From Acinetobacter lanii (GTDB lineage Bacteria; Pseudomonadota; Gammaproteobacteria; Pseudomonadales; Moraxellaceae): a stretch of DNA of 64,000 bases. Under the pieces are notes generated by a model. It had not been told where the DNA came from, made no database searches, and saw nothing but the letters and a program-made list of their open reading frames with translations. The DNA lies in NCBI RefSeq assembly GCF_011578285.1, contig NZ_CP049916.1, positions 2,046,001 to 2,110,000 on the forward strand. The letters run 5' to 3'. Both the position numbers and the translations under genes were made by a program. Positions 49,946-57,991 of the stretch are shown here, in pieces; position 1 is the first letter of the stretch; each line of letters opens with the position of its first letter.

Positions 49946-51760
49946 TCAGTAGGTACTTGTGCTGTATAGCTGCCATCTGTATTGACTGTGGTTTACAGTC
50001 GCTTCAACTGGCGCACCATTTTTGTCTTGACCGGTGATGGTCAAGGTTACCGTGCTGTTTGGTTCAACGTCAGTGGTTTGACCTGTGATCTGACCTTTCG
50101 TATCAACATCAACCGTGATCGTACCAGGTGTACGGTCTAAGCCACCTTGTTCTGGTGTTGCTGGATCTTGATCAGTATCTGTTTTCAACAAATCATCAGT
50201 ATCACTAATCACTGTACCGTTACGGTCTTCAGTGGTCGCAACTACTGTTAATTCACCATCCGCAAACTCAGTAGGTACTTGTGCTGTATAGCTGCCATCT
50301 GTATTGACTGTGGTTTCTACAGTCGCTTCAACTGGCGCACCATTTTTGTCTTGACCAGTGATGGTTAATACTACGGGTTCACCTGGTTCAACGTCAGTCG
50401 TTGTACCTGTGATCGCACCATCAGTATCCACTTCAACTGTGATTGTACCTTTTGGTGATAATGGTGCTTCATCTTTACCTGGCTTAGACGTTAAACCAGT
50501 CTCTGGATCGGTAACCATCGCTTCTGTTGGAATCTTTCCATTCAGCGGTAAATCAGCTGTTGGCACTTCAACAGTCCAATCGTATGTACCTTCTTCATTT
50601 GGCTCTGGATTAACCTTTACAGGTATATCTTGACCACCTACATTGACAATGACATCCGCATTCGGATTATCAACCGTACCTGTCACTGTGGTTTTTTCTT
50701 CATCCGAAGGAATCACAGGATCAATCGTTACAACCGGTGCTTTTGGCGGTTGTGGTGCTTCATCTTTACCGGGCTTAGACGTTAAACCAGTCTCTGGGTC
50801 TGTTAGAGTCGCTTCTGTTGGAATTTTTCCATTTGGCGGTAAATCAGCTGTTGGCACTTCAACAGTCCAATCGTATGTACCTTCTTCATTTGGCTCTGGA
50901 TTAACCTTTACGGGTACATCTTGACCACCTACATTGACAGTCACATCCGCATTTGGATTATCAACCGTACCTGTCACTGTGGTTTTTTCTTCATCCGAAG
51001 GAATCACAGGATCGATGGTCACCACTGGTGGTTTAGGTGCTTGTGGTGCTTCATCTTTACCTGGCTTAGACGTTAAACCAGTCTCTGGATCTGTTACGGT
51101 CGCTTCTGTTGGAATTTTTCCATTTGGCGGTAAATCAGCTGTGGGTACATCAACCGTCCAATCGTATGTACCTTCTTCATTCGGTTCTGGATTGATGATT
51201 ACAGGATAGTCTTCACCACCCACATTTACAGTCACATCCGCATTCGGATTATCCACTGTACCTGTCAGTGTTGTTTGATCGCCTACATCTGGAACCACTG
51301 GATCAATTGTTACGATTGGCGCTTCAGGAGGAGCATCTTTAGATGAATCATGCTCCGCAATTGCTATAGTTCCACCAATAATCGCTGCTCCACCAGCAAT
51401 CCAAGGCAATGCAGTTAAAAAGTTCGAAGGTGCGTTAGGCAATAAAACTTCAAGCCCTGTTAACTCTTCAAAACCAGCAATACCATCTTTGAAATTTAAT
51501 TTTACAAAGTTACAAACATTATCGTCCAAAACAAGATCCGTATCTTGTCCTTCTGGATTTTCTACAAAATAGTTTTCAATTTGAATCACTTCACCATTTT
51601 TAAGTTTAATGATTAAATGATTACCTTCTTGAATAAACTCTAGAACATCTTCACGCACAAATTTTGCGTGGATAATCGTTCCAGGCTGAGCAACCAAATG
51701 CTCAGTATTTACAATCTGTTTATCGAGAGTTTCTTTATTAATAACGACAAAATGAGACAT
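49946..51760 (-). CDS. Giant 2, N-terminal open segment: BapA-type prefix and first Ig-like modules
   Basis: This 604-aa frame holds the true start. The prefix domain (LKNGEVIQIENYFVENP) parallels giant 1 (LDNGEEIIIENFFDYP). A hydrophobic segment (LPWIAGGAAIIGGTIAIA) follows, then three Ig-like modules of about 97 residues (TVTGTVDNPNADVTVNVGG) and the first 108-residue modules. The first 108-residue module differs in its N-terminal half (GTITVEVDTDGAITGTTT). The frame breaks at 49994, where two bases are missing compared with the other units. The ribosome binding site ahead of the ATG is weak, which fits translation coupled to the OmpA-like gene. Confidence 0.75.
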   Translation of the reverse strand: MSHFVVINKETLDKQIVNTEHLVAQPGTIIHAKFVREDVLEFIQEGNHLIIKLKNGEVIQIENYFVENPEGQDTDLVLDDNVCNFVKLNFKDGIAGFEELTGLEVLLPNAPSNFLTALPWIAGGAAIIGGTIAIAEHDSSKDAPPEAPIVTIDPVVPDVGDQTTLTGTVDNPNADVTVNVGGEDYPVIINPEPNEEGTYDWTVDVPTADLPPNGKIPTEATVTDPETGLTSKPGKDEAPQAPKPPVVTIDPVIPSDEEKTTVTGTVDNPNADVTVNVGGQDVPVKVNPEPNEEGTYDWTVEVPTADLPPNGKIPTEATLTDPETGLTSKPGKDEAPQPPKAPVVTIDPVIPSDEEKTTVTGTVDNPNADVIVNVGGQDIPVKVNPEPNEEGTYDWTVEVPTADLPLNGKIPTEAMVTDPETGLTSKPGKDEAPLSPKGTITVEVDTDGAITGTTTDVEPGEPVVLTITGQDKNGAPVEATVETTVNTDGSYTAQVPTEFADGELTVVATTEDRNGTVISDTDDLLKTDTDQDPATPEQGGLDRTPGTITVDVDTKGQITGQTTDVEPNSTVTLTITGQDKNGAPVEATVNHSQYRWQLYSTSTY

Positions 51761-51797
51761 TTTTTATACCACAATATTAGTTTTAAGCTTTGAAAAA

Positions 51798-52667
51798 TTA
51801 TTTAGAAATACCAGTGATTTCGACAGTAACTCGTCGATCAGGCTGTAAACATTCTTTGAGTTTTTCAGAAGGCTGAATACCGTAACAACCATTCGTTACA
51901 GGCTTACTTTCACCCATACTTTGTGTTGAAATAATGTCTTTAGAGATACCGTTTTGGATTAATACTTCGCTCACAGTTTTAGCGCGATTAGCTGCCAATT
52001 TATCGTTATAACTTACGCTACCTAGGCGGTCTGTATGTCCGGTCAAACGAATGTGCTTAATTGAAACAAAGCCTTGTTTCACTTGTGCTGCTACATTTAA
52101 AACTTCTTGATATCCTTTAGGTAACAGATCATTCAGCGATGAACCATCAAATTTAAATAAAGTATCTGCAGCCAAGTTTACTTCTACTGTTTTTTCTTCT
52201 TGAACAGGTACAATTTGTTTTTCATTCAGCTCAGACTTACAGATCAGCTTTTTATCCCCATCCAAAATCACGGGATAGCCACTTTCATCAACAGATAAAT
52301 GAATAACATTTTCTTTTACCTTAGATAGGTCGACTTCGGCTTCACACACAAAACACTCGTCTGTACAGTTTTTTGCCTTGAGATTATAGAGCTCCGGTTT
52401 TAGCACCAATTTCGCTGAGTTGTTAATATAAAAATCACCTGCCTTAATATCATCTACATAGAACTTGATCGGACAATTTTGGTCATCATAAGTTTCGTTA
52501 GAACATAATTTTTCATCGCGAATCACAGTCAAATGTTGTGTTTTGCCATTTACCGAACTTTGAAACTTCAAGTTGCTTGGATGTTGGTACGGATTTGATG
52601 AGCAGCCAACCATACCTAGAGTGGTTACACAAAACATGATATAGCTCAATTTATTTAATGTGGACAC
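51798..52667 (-). CDS. OmpA-family peptidoglycan-binding lipoprotein
   Basis: The protein is 289 aa. The N-terminus has a lipobox, MVGC with Cys22, so the mature protein should be lipid-anchored, most likely in the outer membrane. Residues about 23-165 form an unrecognised Cys-containing domain. The C-terminal OmpA-like domain (about 170-287) has LTGHTDRLGSVSYNDKLAANR, the peptidoglycan-binding signature, and PDRRVTVEI. The GTG start at 52667 is supported by GAGG a few bases upstream. It is the first gene of an operon with giant 2. OmpA-like proteins recur beside giant type I adhesins in gamma-proteobacteria; a role in anchoring or export of giant 2 is inference. Confidence 0.9.
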   Translation of the reverse strand: MSTLNKLSYIMFCVTTLGMVGCSSNPYQHPSNLKFQSSVNGKTQHLTVIRDEKLCSNETYDDQNCPIKFYVDDIKAGDFYINNSAKLVLKPELYNLKAKNCTDECFVCEAEVDLSKVKENVIHLSVDESGYPVILDGDKKLICKSELNEKQIVPVQEEKTVEVNLAADTLFKFDGSSLNDLLPKGYQEVLNVAAQVKQGFVSIKHIRLTGHTDRLGSVSYNDKLAANRAKTVSEVLIQNGISKDIISTQSMGESKPVTNGCYGIQPSEKLKECLQPDRRVTVEITGISK

Positions 52668-53200
52668 GGCAACCTCGAAGAATCAGCACTTGCTAGAAGA
52701 CTTAGCCAAAACGGCAAAATAGTAGAAAAATACAGCATTAAATTATATACAAAAAATCAACAAAAACAAATTATAAACAAAAAACAATATTATTCTAAAA
52801 TATTAATATAATTCATATATTTATTTTTAAAATCTACTTAAACATTAATTTTTAAAGTTTAAAACAATATACAATTTAAGAAAAAAACGTGATTTTTATC
52901 ATTTTTTTTAAAGTAGAATTATTACTCTATTTTTCTAATAAAAAATCTAGCTTTCAAAGATTTGGATCATTATTCAAGAAAAACCAAAGCGCTTTTTGAT
53001 CTATATTTTCATCCTTTTACCAACATTCAATTTAAGTATTTCTACATAGCAAAGCCTCTTCAAAAATTTACTTAATATTCGAATTCAACTCACTAAAGCG
53101 ATCAACCCAGCCTTTTACTATTTTCAAACAAAATATGACTCTTCTGCCATTTTCACTTAAAATAATTTAAGCAAAGTCTCTAAATTCACTGTGAACAAAT
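52668..53200. other. AT-rich intergenic region upstream of the OmpA-like/giant 2 operon
   Basis: These 533 bases hold no open frame of note. They must contain the promoter of the operon to the left. Long A/T tracts dominate, for example 52730-52920, and no single promoter stands out. Confidence 0.6.
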
Positions 53201-53231
53201 AAAAAAAGACCAATCAATGATTGGCCTTTTA
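53201..53231 (-). terminator. Terminator after the small exported protein gene
   Basis: On the minus strand GGCCAATCA pairs with TGATTGGTC (one G-T pair), followed by a run of T. It lies 18 bases after the stop at 53249. Confidence 0.8.
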
Positions 53232-53248
53232 AATACTTTATTATTTAA

Positions 53249-53662
53249 TTATGACATGGGATTCGAATTGTTACATTGCTTCAATATCGCTTTAGTGTGG
53301 GGTTCTTTCTTATCCACACCTAAATAATCCACTTGTGCAAAATTCTTACCTTCTTTATAAAATAAATCAACTTTATAATCACCATAGACTCTTGATAATT
53401 TATTGTGATCCTTTGAAAGATTCTGCTCAGAATCACTTTCTGTAAATGTTGCATATTGTGCTTGCGCATCGATTAAACGTGCCATGGTTTGTTCACCAAT
53501 CACATAAGAAAGTTTATGTGCATTTTTCTTACCACATTTTTTTGCATAACGCCCTTCAAACTGAGCAAATGTGCTAATAGCATTTGTTTGATCGACTGGA
53601 ATTTCAGCAAGAACGGTATGGCTTAAAATCATACCACTTAAGCCGATAATTAATTTTTTCAT
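53249..53662 (-). CDS. Small exported protein of unknown function, downstream of giant 3
   Basis: I do not recognise this protein. From ATG 53662 it is 137 aa (an in-frame TTG at 53674 adds four residues and lacks support). Residues 1-19 form a Sec signal peptide (MKKLIIGLSGMILSHTVLA, cleavage before EIPV). The mature part is about 118 residues, polar and Lys-rich, with two Cys (one in KKCGKK, one in LKQCNN) that could form a disulfide. It has no transmembrane segment. It lies 61 bases after the stop of giant 3 on the same strand, with a hairpin between, and ends in a terminator. It may be co-transcribed with giant 3, and a periplasmic role in adhesin handling is possible but only a guess. 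Confidence 0.8.
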   Translation of the reverse strand: MKKLIIGLSGMILSHTVLAEIPVDQTNAISTFAQFEGRYAKKCGKKNAHKLSYVIGEQTMARLIDAQAQYATFTESDSEQNLSKDHNKLSRVYGDYKVDLFYKEGKNFAQVDYLGVDKKEPHTKAILKQCNNSNPMS

Positions 53663-53691
53663 CGAATAACCCAAATAATGTAAATTTAATC

Positions 53692-53715
53692 ATGGGGAAG
53701 CAAATACTTCCCCAT
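53692..53715 (-). other. Hairpin between giant 3 and the small exported protein gene
   Basis: A perfect 9-base stem, ATGGGGAAG (53692-53700) with CTTCCCCAT (53707-53715), has a 6-base loop and starts 9 bases after the giant 3 stop. No T-run follows on the minus strand, so it may be a weak terminator, a processing site or an mRNA-stabilising end. Confidence 0.5.
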
Positions 53716-53723
53716 ACAAAGTC

Positions 53724-56669
53724 TTAGTAGATAATTTGGCCGTTTTTCAATAAGTCATCTAAGCTTACTGTGGTGTCCTGAAGAATAAGGAACTTCGTAT
53801 CTGCAAATCGATCTTCAATCAGCTTTTTATCATACTTCATGGCATCACCATCACGATCAATGGACAACACAGTATTACTACCTTCAACTTCCACTGAAAT
53901 ATATTTGGATAATTCTGTACTATTGATAGCATTGTCAGATAATAGTAGTTTAGAGATATCAATTCGATCAGCATTTAAATCTGAACCAATTTTACCTACA
54001 TGGAAATCATTCCATATATCTAAACCATTACCACCAACATCATCATGCTGGTTCAATAGATCAAAAATAACGGTATCACTACCATTACCCATCGTATAAT
54101 TATCATTCGATGAATCACTATAGACATATTCATCGATATTTGAACCTTTGACGATCTTAGCAACATCAATTTCAATCGTTGATTTATCTGTTTCACCTGT
54201 TGGAGAAATTAATTCATAGGTCATGATCTCACGGCCACCACCTTGACCATTTGGCGTGTAAGTATAAGCACCTGATTTATCAATAACGAATGTACCGTAT
54301 TGACCTTCCACTGTAATTGTCTTAGCACCCACGACTGGATCCAAAGAAAGGACTTTGCTGCCAACCTTAAGAATCGTCTGGTCTCTTAAGCCTTCACTAA
54401 AGATATCATTTGCAAGCAAATTGCCTTGCACAATATTAGCTTCATCAGCATAGTTGTAATCAGGATCTGCCATCCAACGATCTTGGTAATCTTGAATACC
54501 CTTTAACGAATATTGATAATCCGTTGACAAAAGTGCAATTGGTTGAATATTCATTTCCAAAATATAGTAACCAGCATCCAAATCTTCTAAATCAAATTTA
54601 AAGTTGACTTCCTTTTGCTTAGCTTGGCCTAAAACAGCATCTTCAATAACTGTTTTAAAAGTTTGTTTACCTTGCTCATCATAGATTACTCGCATAAGCT
54701 TATATGATGCTTCAACCTCTGCTTTTGATGCTTTTGCATCAAATGTAAATGTTAAAGAATTGGTCGAATAATCAGAATGTGGTGCTATCGTAAATTCTTC
54801 TACAATCGTCTTATCCTGACCAACAACGCCAAGTACTTTCGCATCATCTTGATACGTAATCTCCTTCGTGACAAAATCATCATGACGAAGAATCATACCC
54901 GATTCAGTTGATGAAGGTTGACTATTGATATCTAAGACATCACGTTGCGCATCTACACTACCAATTTTCACATTGATTGCGGAAACAGCTGTCTCACCTG
55001 TTAATAAGTCTTTATAAACATATGTAAAGGTATCGATAACACCATAGTTTGGCTTCTGCGAAGTTGTATCAGCTGTATATGTATATGAGCCATCTTTCGC
55101 CACAGTCAATATACCAAACTCACCTTTGATATCTAAACTTTCACCAGTGAATTTTTTACCATCAACTTGAATCATTTCAATTTGATCTACTTCCAGCTCA
55201 ACTAAATGACCTTCAGCGATTGCTTCATATGCATATCCATCGGTAGTTTCGCTAGGCTTGTAATAATCAGCTACAACTGCGCTATCTAATTTTAGTGTTG
55301 AACCACCCAATACTTTCACACCGCGATCTGTGAGGAATGCTTTATATTGCCCTTCTGTTAAAGCCAGTGTGAGCGGATCATTATGAATGCCGCCTAAAGG
55401 AATACCAAGTAACGATAGTGGTACGATCAAGAATTGATCTTGGAAATGATATAACTCCCACTGATTCGTCTTCTCATTTAACTTATAAATTGCAAAGTCT
55501 GAGATTGCTGCAACCCCGACCACAGAAGTGCCTGTTGCAGAGAATACAGTTTCAATCACTTTACCTGCACCAACATTTAAGCTAATTGCATTACTTGAAC
55601 CAATGATGCTTGCATCCAATAGATTGCCTAAACCAACACCTGCAACCCCAAATGATGTTGCTGATGCTTTACCGTCACCTAAAAGCTCTTTGATTGCAAT
55701 CGTTTCAAGATCCGCTGGCTGGTACTTTTCTGAGAAATTAACTGTTAACTCCGAAGCCTCAACGTTCATGTGAGCAATCACAGTATCCACGTCTAATTCA
55801 ACATCGTGTAGATTCAACGTAATGTCAAGATTTGCCTCACTCATTTGACCTGAAATTGGGTCATAGATAGTATATTCGAAACGATCGACGTCACCATAGT
55901 TGAAGTTTTTCGTTTCAAATGCTGTATAGGTGTATTCACCATTGGTAAATAAAGTTAATGCACCATATTTACCATCAATTTTAGTTCCCACAAAGTTTTG
56001 ATCATCCTGAATCATGACTGTCTGGGAATTTTCAAGTGTCATACTTTTCGCAGAAATCACATAGGTTACGTCTGGATTGAGGAGTAAATCCACTTTGTTG
56101 TCTTTGTTCACATCACTGATCACATTACCTGTTGCTTGACCAGCCACTGAAATTGGTTTCACGTAATCCAGTAACAAATCTCGTGTGGTTTCTAAAGTAT
56201 AACCAAACAATGCATTGATACCACGCGATGGCTCTAACAGTACAATATATTGCCCTGCATCCAATTTCTTGGTGAGCTCTTCAGATACACCACCTAACAG
56301 TGCTGCACCAAACCAGCCTTCAACCTGATCGTCGAGTTTGTATTGCTTGGTAATTTCATCGTATTTATAAATAAATAGATCAAAATCAGCGAGTACTTGT
56401 ACACCACCTGTTTCAGCTTTAAATGTGATTAAGCGCTCTGTATTTTTAGCAACATTAATTTCAAAACGGTTTGCAGGATTGATTGCACCTAAGTCAAGCA
56501 CACTCCCTAAACCGACATAAGCCACGTTGAATGTTGATTTAGATACCAAAGCTTGACTTTCTACGCTTGGATCAACTGCAAGTGTCAAATGGTTCACATC
56601 GTCATAAGCAACGACTTCCGTTTGAGCACCACCATTAATCTCAATCATCAGTGTATTTTGATGAGTCAA
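53724..56669 (-). CDS. Giant 3, C-terminal segment: VCBS-like modules and type I secretion tail
   Basis: This 981-aa frame is open from the IS3 edge to the stop; the TTG at 56669 is only a nominal start. It has three VCBS-type beta modules with GKYGALTLFTNGEYTYTA, GEFGILTVAKDGSYTYTA and GQYGTFVIDKSGAYTYTP, each in a similar block of about 250-300 residues. The end has a degenerate RTX-like stretch (YTMGNGSDTVIFDLLNQ), then WNDFHVGKIG, LSIDRDGD and the tail LDDLLKNGQIIY. This is the type I C-terminal target arrangement shared with giants 1 and 2. Cut from its N-terminal part, it lacks a promoter and start of its own. Confidence 0.8.
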   Translation of the reverse strand: MTHQNTLMIEINGGAQTEVVAYDDVNHLTLAVDPSVESQALVSKSTFNVAYVGLGSVLDLGAINPANRFEINVAKNTERLITFKAETGGVQVLADFDLFIYKYDEITKQYKLDDQVEGWFGAALLGGVSEELTKKLDAGQYIVLLEPSRGINALFGYTLETTRDLLLDYVKPISVAGQATGNVISDVNKDNKVDLLLNPDVTYVISAKSMTLENSQTVMIQDDQNFVGTKIDGKYGALTLFTNGEYTYTAFETKNFNYGDVDRFEYTIYDPISGQMSEANLDITLNLHDVELDVDTVIAHMNVEASELTVNFSEKYQPADLETIAIKELLGDGKASATSFGVAGVGLGNLLDASIIGSSNAISLNVGAGKVIETVFSATGTSVVGVAAISDFAIYKLNEKTNQWELYHFQDQFLIVPLSLLGIPLGGIHNDPLTLALTEGQYKAFLTDRGVKVLGGSTLKLDSAVVADYYKPSETTDGYAYEAIAEGHLVELEVDQIEMIQVDGKKFTGESLDIKGEFGILTVAKDGSYTYTADTTSQKPNYGVIDTFTYVYKDLLTGETAVSAINVKIGSVDAQRDVLDINSQPSSTESGMILRHDDFVTKEITYQDDAKVLGVVGQDKTIVEEFTIAPHSDYSTNSLTFTFDAKASKAEVEASYKLMRVIYDEQGKQTFKTVIEDAVLGQAKQKEVNFKFDLEDLDAGYYILEMNIQPIALLSTDYQYSLKGIQDYQDRWMADPDYNYADEANIVQGNLLANDIFSEGLRDQTILKVGSKVLSLDPVVGAKTITVEGQYGTFVIDKSGAYTYTPNGQGGGREIMTYELISPTGETDKSTIEIDVAKIVKGSNIDEYVYSDSSNDNYTMGNGSDTVIFDLLNQHDDVGGNGLDIWNDFHVGKIGSDLNADRIDISKLLLSDNAINSTELSKYISVEVEGSNTVLSIDRDGDAMKYDKKLIEDRFADTKFLILQDTTVSLDDLLKNGQIIY

Positions 56670-56736
56670 TTTTCCATTTGTCGCAGTGAACCGTACCGGG
56701 TTTGTCGGAGACCAACTTTCTTGAGAGAATGTCCCA

Positions 56737-57054
56737 ATGACAAAACCAAAATATACCCCTGAAATCAGAGAAAGAGCGGTTCAATTATTGATTGAATCTG
56801 AAAAAGATTATCCTTCTACTTGGGCTGCAATCACAGCAATTGCACCTAAGATTGGCTGTACTCCTGAAACACTACGTTCCTGGCATCAGAAGTATTTGAA
56901 TCAACAGAATCCAATCAAAGTACAGCAGCTTTCAGACCAAGAACGCATTAAACAACTTGAACGCGAAAATAAAGAACTGCAACGAGCCAATGAAATTCTA
57001 CGCAAAGCAGCCGCTTTTTTCGCCCAGGCGGAGCTCGACCGCCCACACAAATAA
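56737..57054 (+). CDS. IS3-family transposase OrfA
   Basis: This 105-aa protein has an N-terminal helix-turn-helix (YTPEIRERAVQLL, GCTPETLRSWHQKY) and a C-terminal leucine-zipper-like helix (IKQLERENKELQRANEIL). Near its end GCTTTTTTCGCC offers a T6C slippery site for the -1 frameshift that makes OrfAB. Its stop overlaps the orfB ATG (TAATG). Confidence 0.93.
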   Translation: MTKPKYTPEIRERAVQLLIESEKDYPSTWAAITAIAPKIGCTPETLRSWHQKYLNQQNPIKVQQLSDQERIKQLERENKELQRANEILRKAAAFFAQAELDRPHK

Positions 57055-57956
57055 TGGTGGATTTTATCCATAATAATAAAGAGCTGTACGGAGTCGAGGC
57101 GATTTGTAGAATTTTACCTATCGCACCTTCAACCTATTACCGAACTTTAGACCTCGCGGACAATCCAGAACATCGAGCGAAACGAGATTTACATGACTTG
57201 CATCATGCTGAACAAATTAAACGAATTTGGAAGGAAAGTTCAGGTCGATATGGTGTACGTAAAGTTTGGCAAAAACTGAAACGTGAAGGCTATATTATTG
57301 CGCGCTGTACAGTTGCTCGATTGATGCAAAAGCTAGGTATACAAGGTGTTTGGCGAGGTAAGAATAAACAAACGACCCGTAGCCGGGATGATCAAAAACG
57401 AGCAGATGACTTGGTGAAACGCAATTTTAGTGCTGATCAGCCTGACCAGCTGTGGGTCGCTGACTTCACGTATATTCAAACAAATTCAGGCTGGGTCTAT
57501 ACCGCCTTTATTATTGATGTGTTCTCACGAGCAATTGTTGGATGGAAAGTATCAACACGTATGAATACAGACATGGTGCTCGATGCACTGGAGCAAGCAT
57601 TGCATGATCGAGGCATGCCAAAGAACGTGATTCATCATAGTGACAGAGGCGTGCAATATCTTTCCATTCGTTATACCAATCGTTTAGAAGCAGCAAATTT
57701 ACGAGCATCAGTCGGTACGACCGGTGATTCATACGATAATGCTTTGGCTGAAACGATGAATGGCTTATACAAAACAGAGGTGATTGAATATTTAAAAGCA
57801 GATTGGCAAGGTTTAGCGGATGTACAACTTGCGACACTAAATTGGGTAGATTGGTTCAATAAAGAACGTGTACATAGTGCACTGGGTTATGTATCACCTT
57901 TTGATTTTGAAGTAATCTACTATGATAAGATTAACCCGTTAGGTCAGGTGGCCTAA
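57054..57956 (+). CDS. IS3-family transposase OrfB (integrase catalytic domain)
   Basis: This 300-aa protein has an HTH_21-type N-terminal region (YGVEAICRILPIAPSTYY, GRYGVRKVW) and an rve integrase core. The DDE residues are in LWVADFTYIQ, HHSDRGVQYL and NALAETMNGLYKTEVI. It is full length and undamaged, so the element is probably active. Confidence 0.95.
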   Translation: MVDFIHNNKELYGVEAICRILPIAPSTYYRTLDLADNPEHRAKRDLHDLHHAEQIKRIWKESSGRYGVRKVWQKLKREGYIIARCTVARLMQKLGIQGVWRGKNKQTTRSRDDQKRADDLVKRNFSADQPDQLWVADFTYIQTNSGWVYTAFIIDVFSRAIVGWKVSTRMNTDMVLDALEQALHDRGMPKNVIHHSDRGVQYLSIRYTNRLEAANLRASVGTTGDSYDNALAETMNGLYKTEVIEYLKADWQGLADVQLATLNWVDWFNKERVHSALGYVSPFDFEVIYYDKINPLGQVA

Positions 57957-57991
57957 CTTAAATAAAAAGTCTCCGACAAACCCGGTACGGT

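Larger units (their letters stand above)
33367..50450 (-). repeat. Array of about 53 near-identical 324-bp units in giant 2
   Basis: The period is exactly 324 bp (108 codons), running from GTITVDVDTKGQITG to QGGLDRTP. As far as I can read, all internal units are identical base for base apart from the six indels. Only the first (N-terminal half) and last (truncated) units diverge. The unit has an Ig-like beta-sandwich pattern and ends in an Asp-rich linker, SDTDDLLKTDTDQDP. Confidence 0.95.
30505..51760 (-). pseudogene. Giant 2: Bap-type secreted adhesin, frameshifted as read (7084 aa if six indels are corrected)
   Basis: One gene spans from ATG 51760 to the stop at 30505. It has a BapA-type prefix domain (1 to about 110), a hydrophobic stretch (about 117-135), three Ig-like modules of about 97 residues, about 53 Ig-like modules of 108 residues, and a unique C-terminal region with a secretion tail. 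Six indels break the frame, all in the array: -2 near 49994, -2 near 49210, +2 near 48884, +1 near 48372, +1 near 46794 and +1 near 43386. Their sum is +1, and removing it leaves 21255 bases, exactly 7085 codons. Short open pieces also occur at 48325-48750, 48843-49076 and 49204-49890. Whether the indels are real or assembly errors is not decidable here. It lies 37 bases after the OmpA-like gene. Confidence 0.85.

Noticed and set aside
33430..50281. A 61-aa plus-strand open frame repeated in every 324-bp unit (MCCIAAICIDCGFYS)
   Set aside because: It is the antisense shadow of the repeat unit: it starts at TTG with no ribosome binding site and is repeated only because the unit is.
33367..50450. 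CRISPR array or satellite DNA
   Set aside because: The units are 324 bp with no spacers and keep a coding frame with an Ig-like protein pattern.
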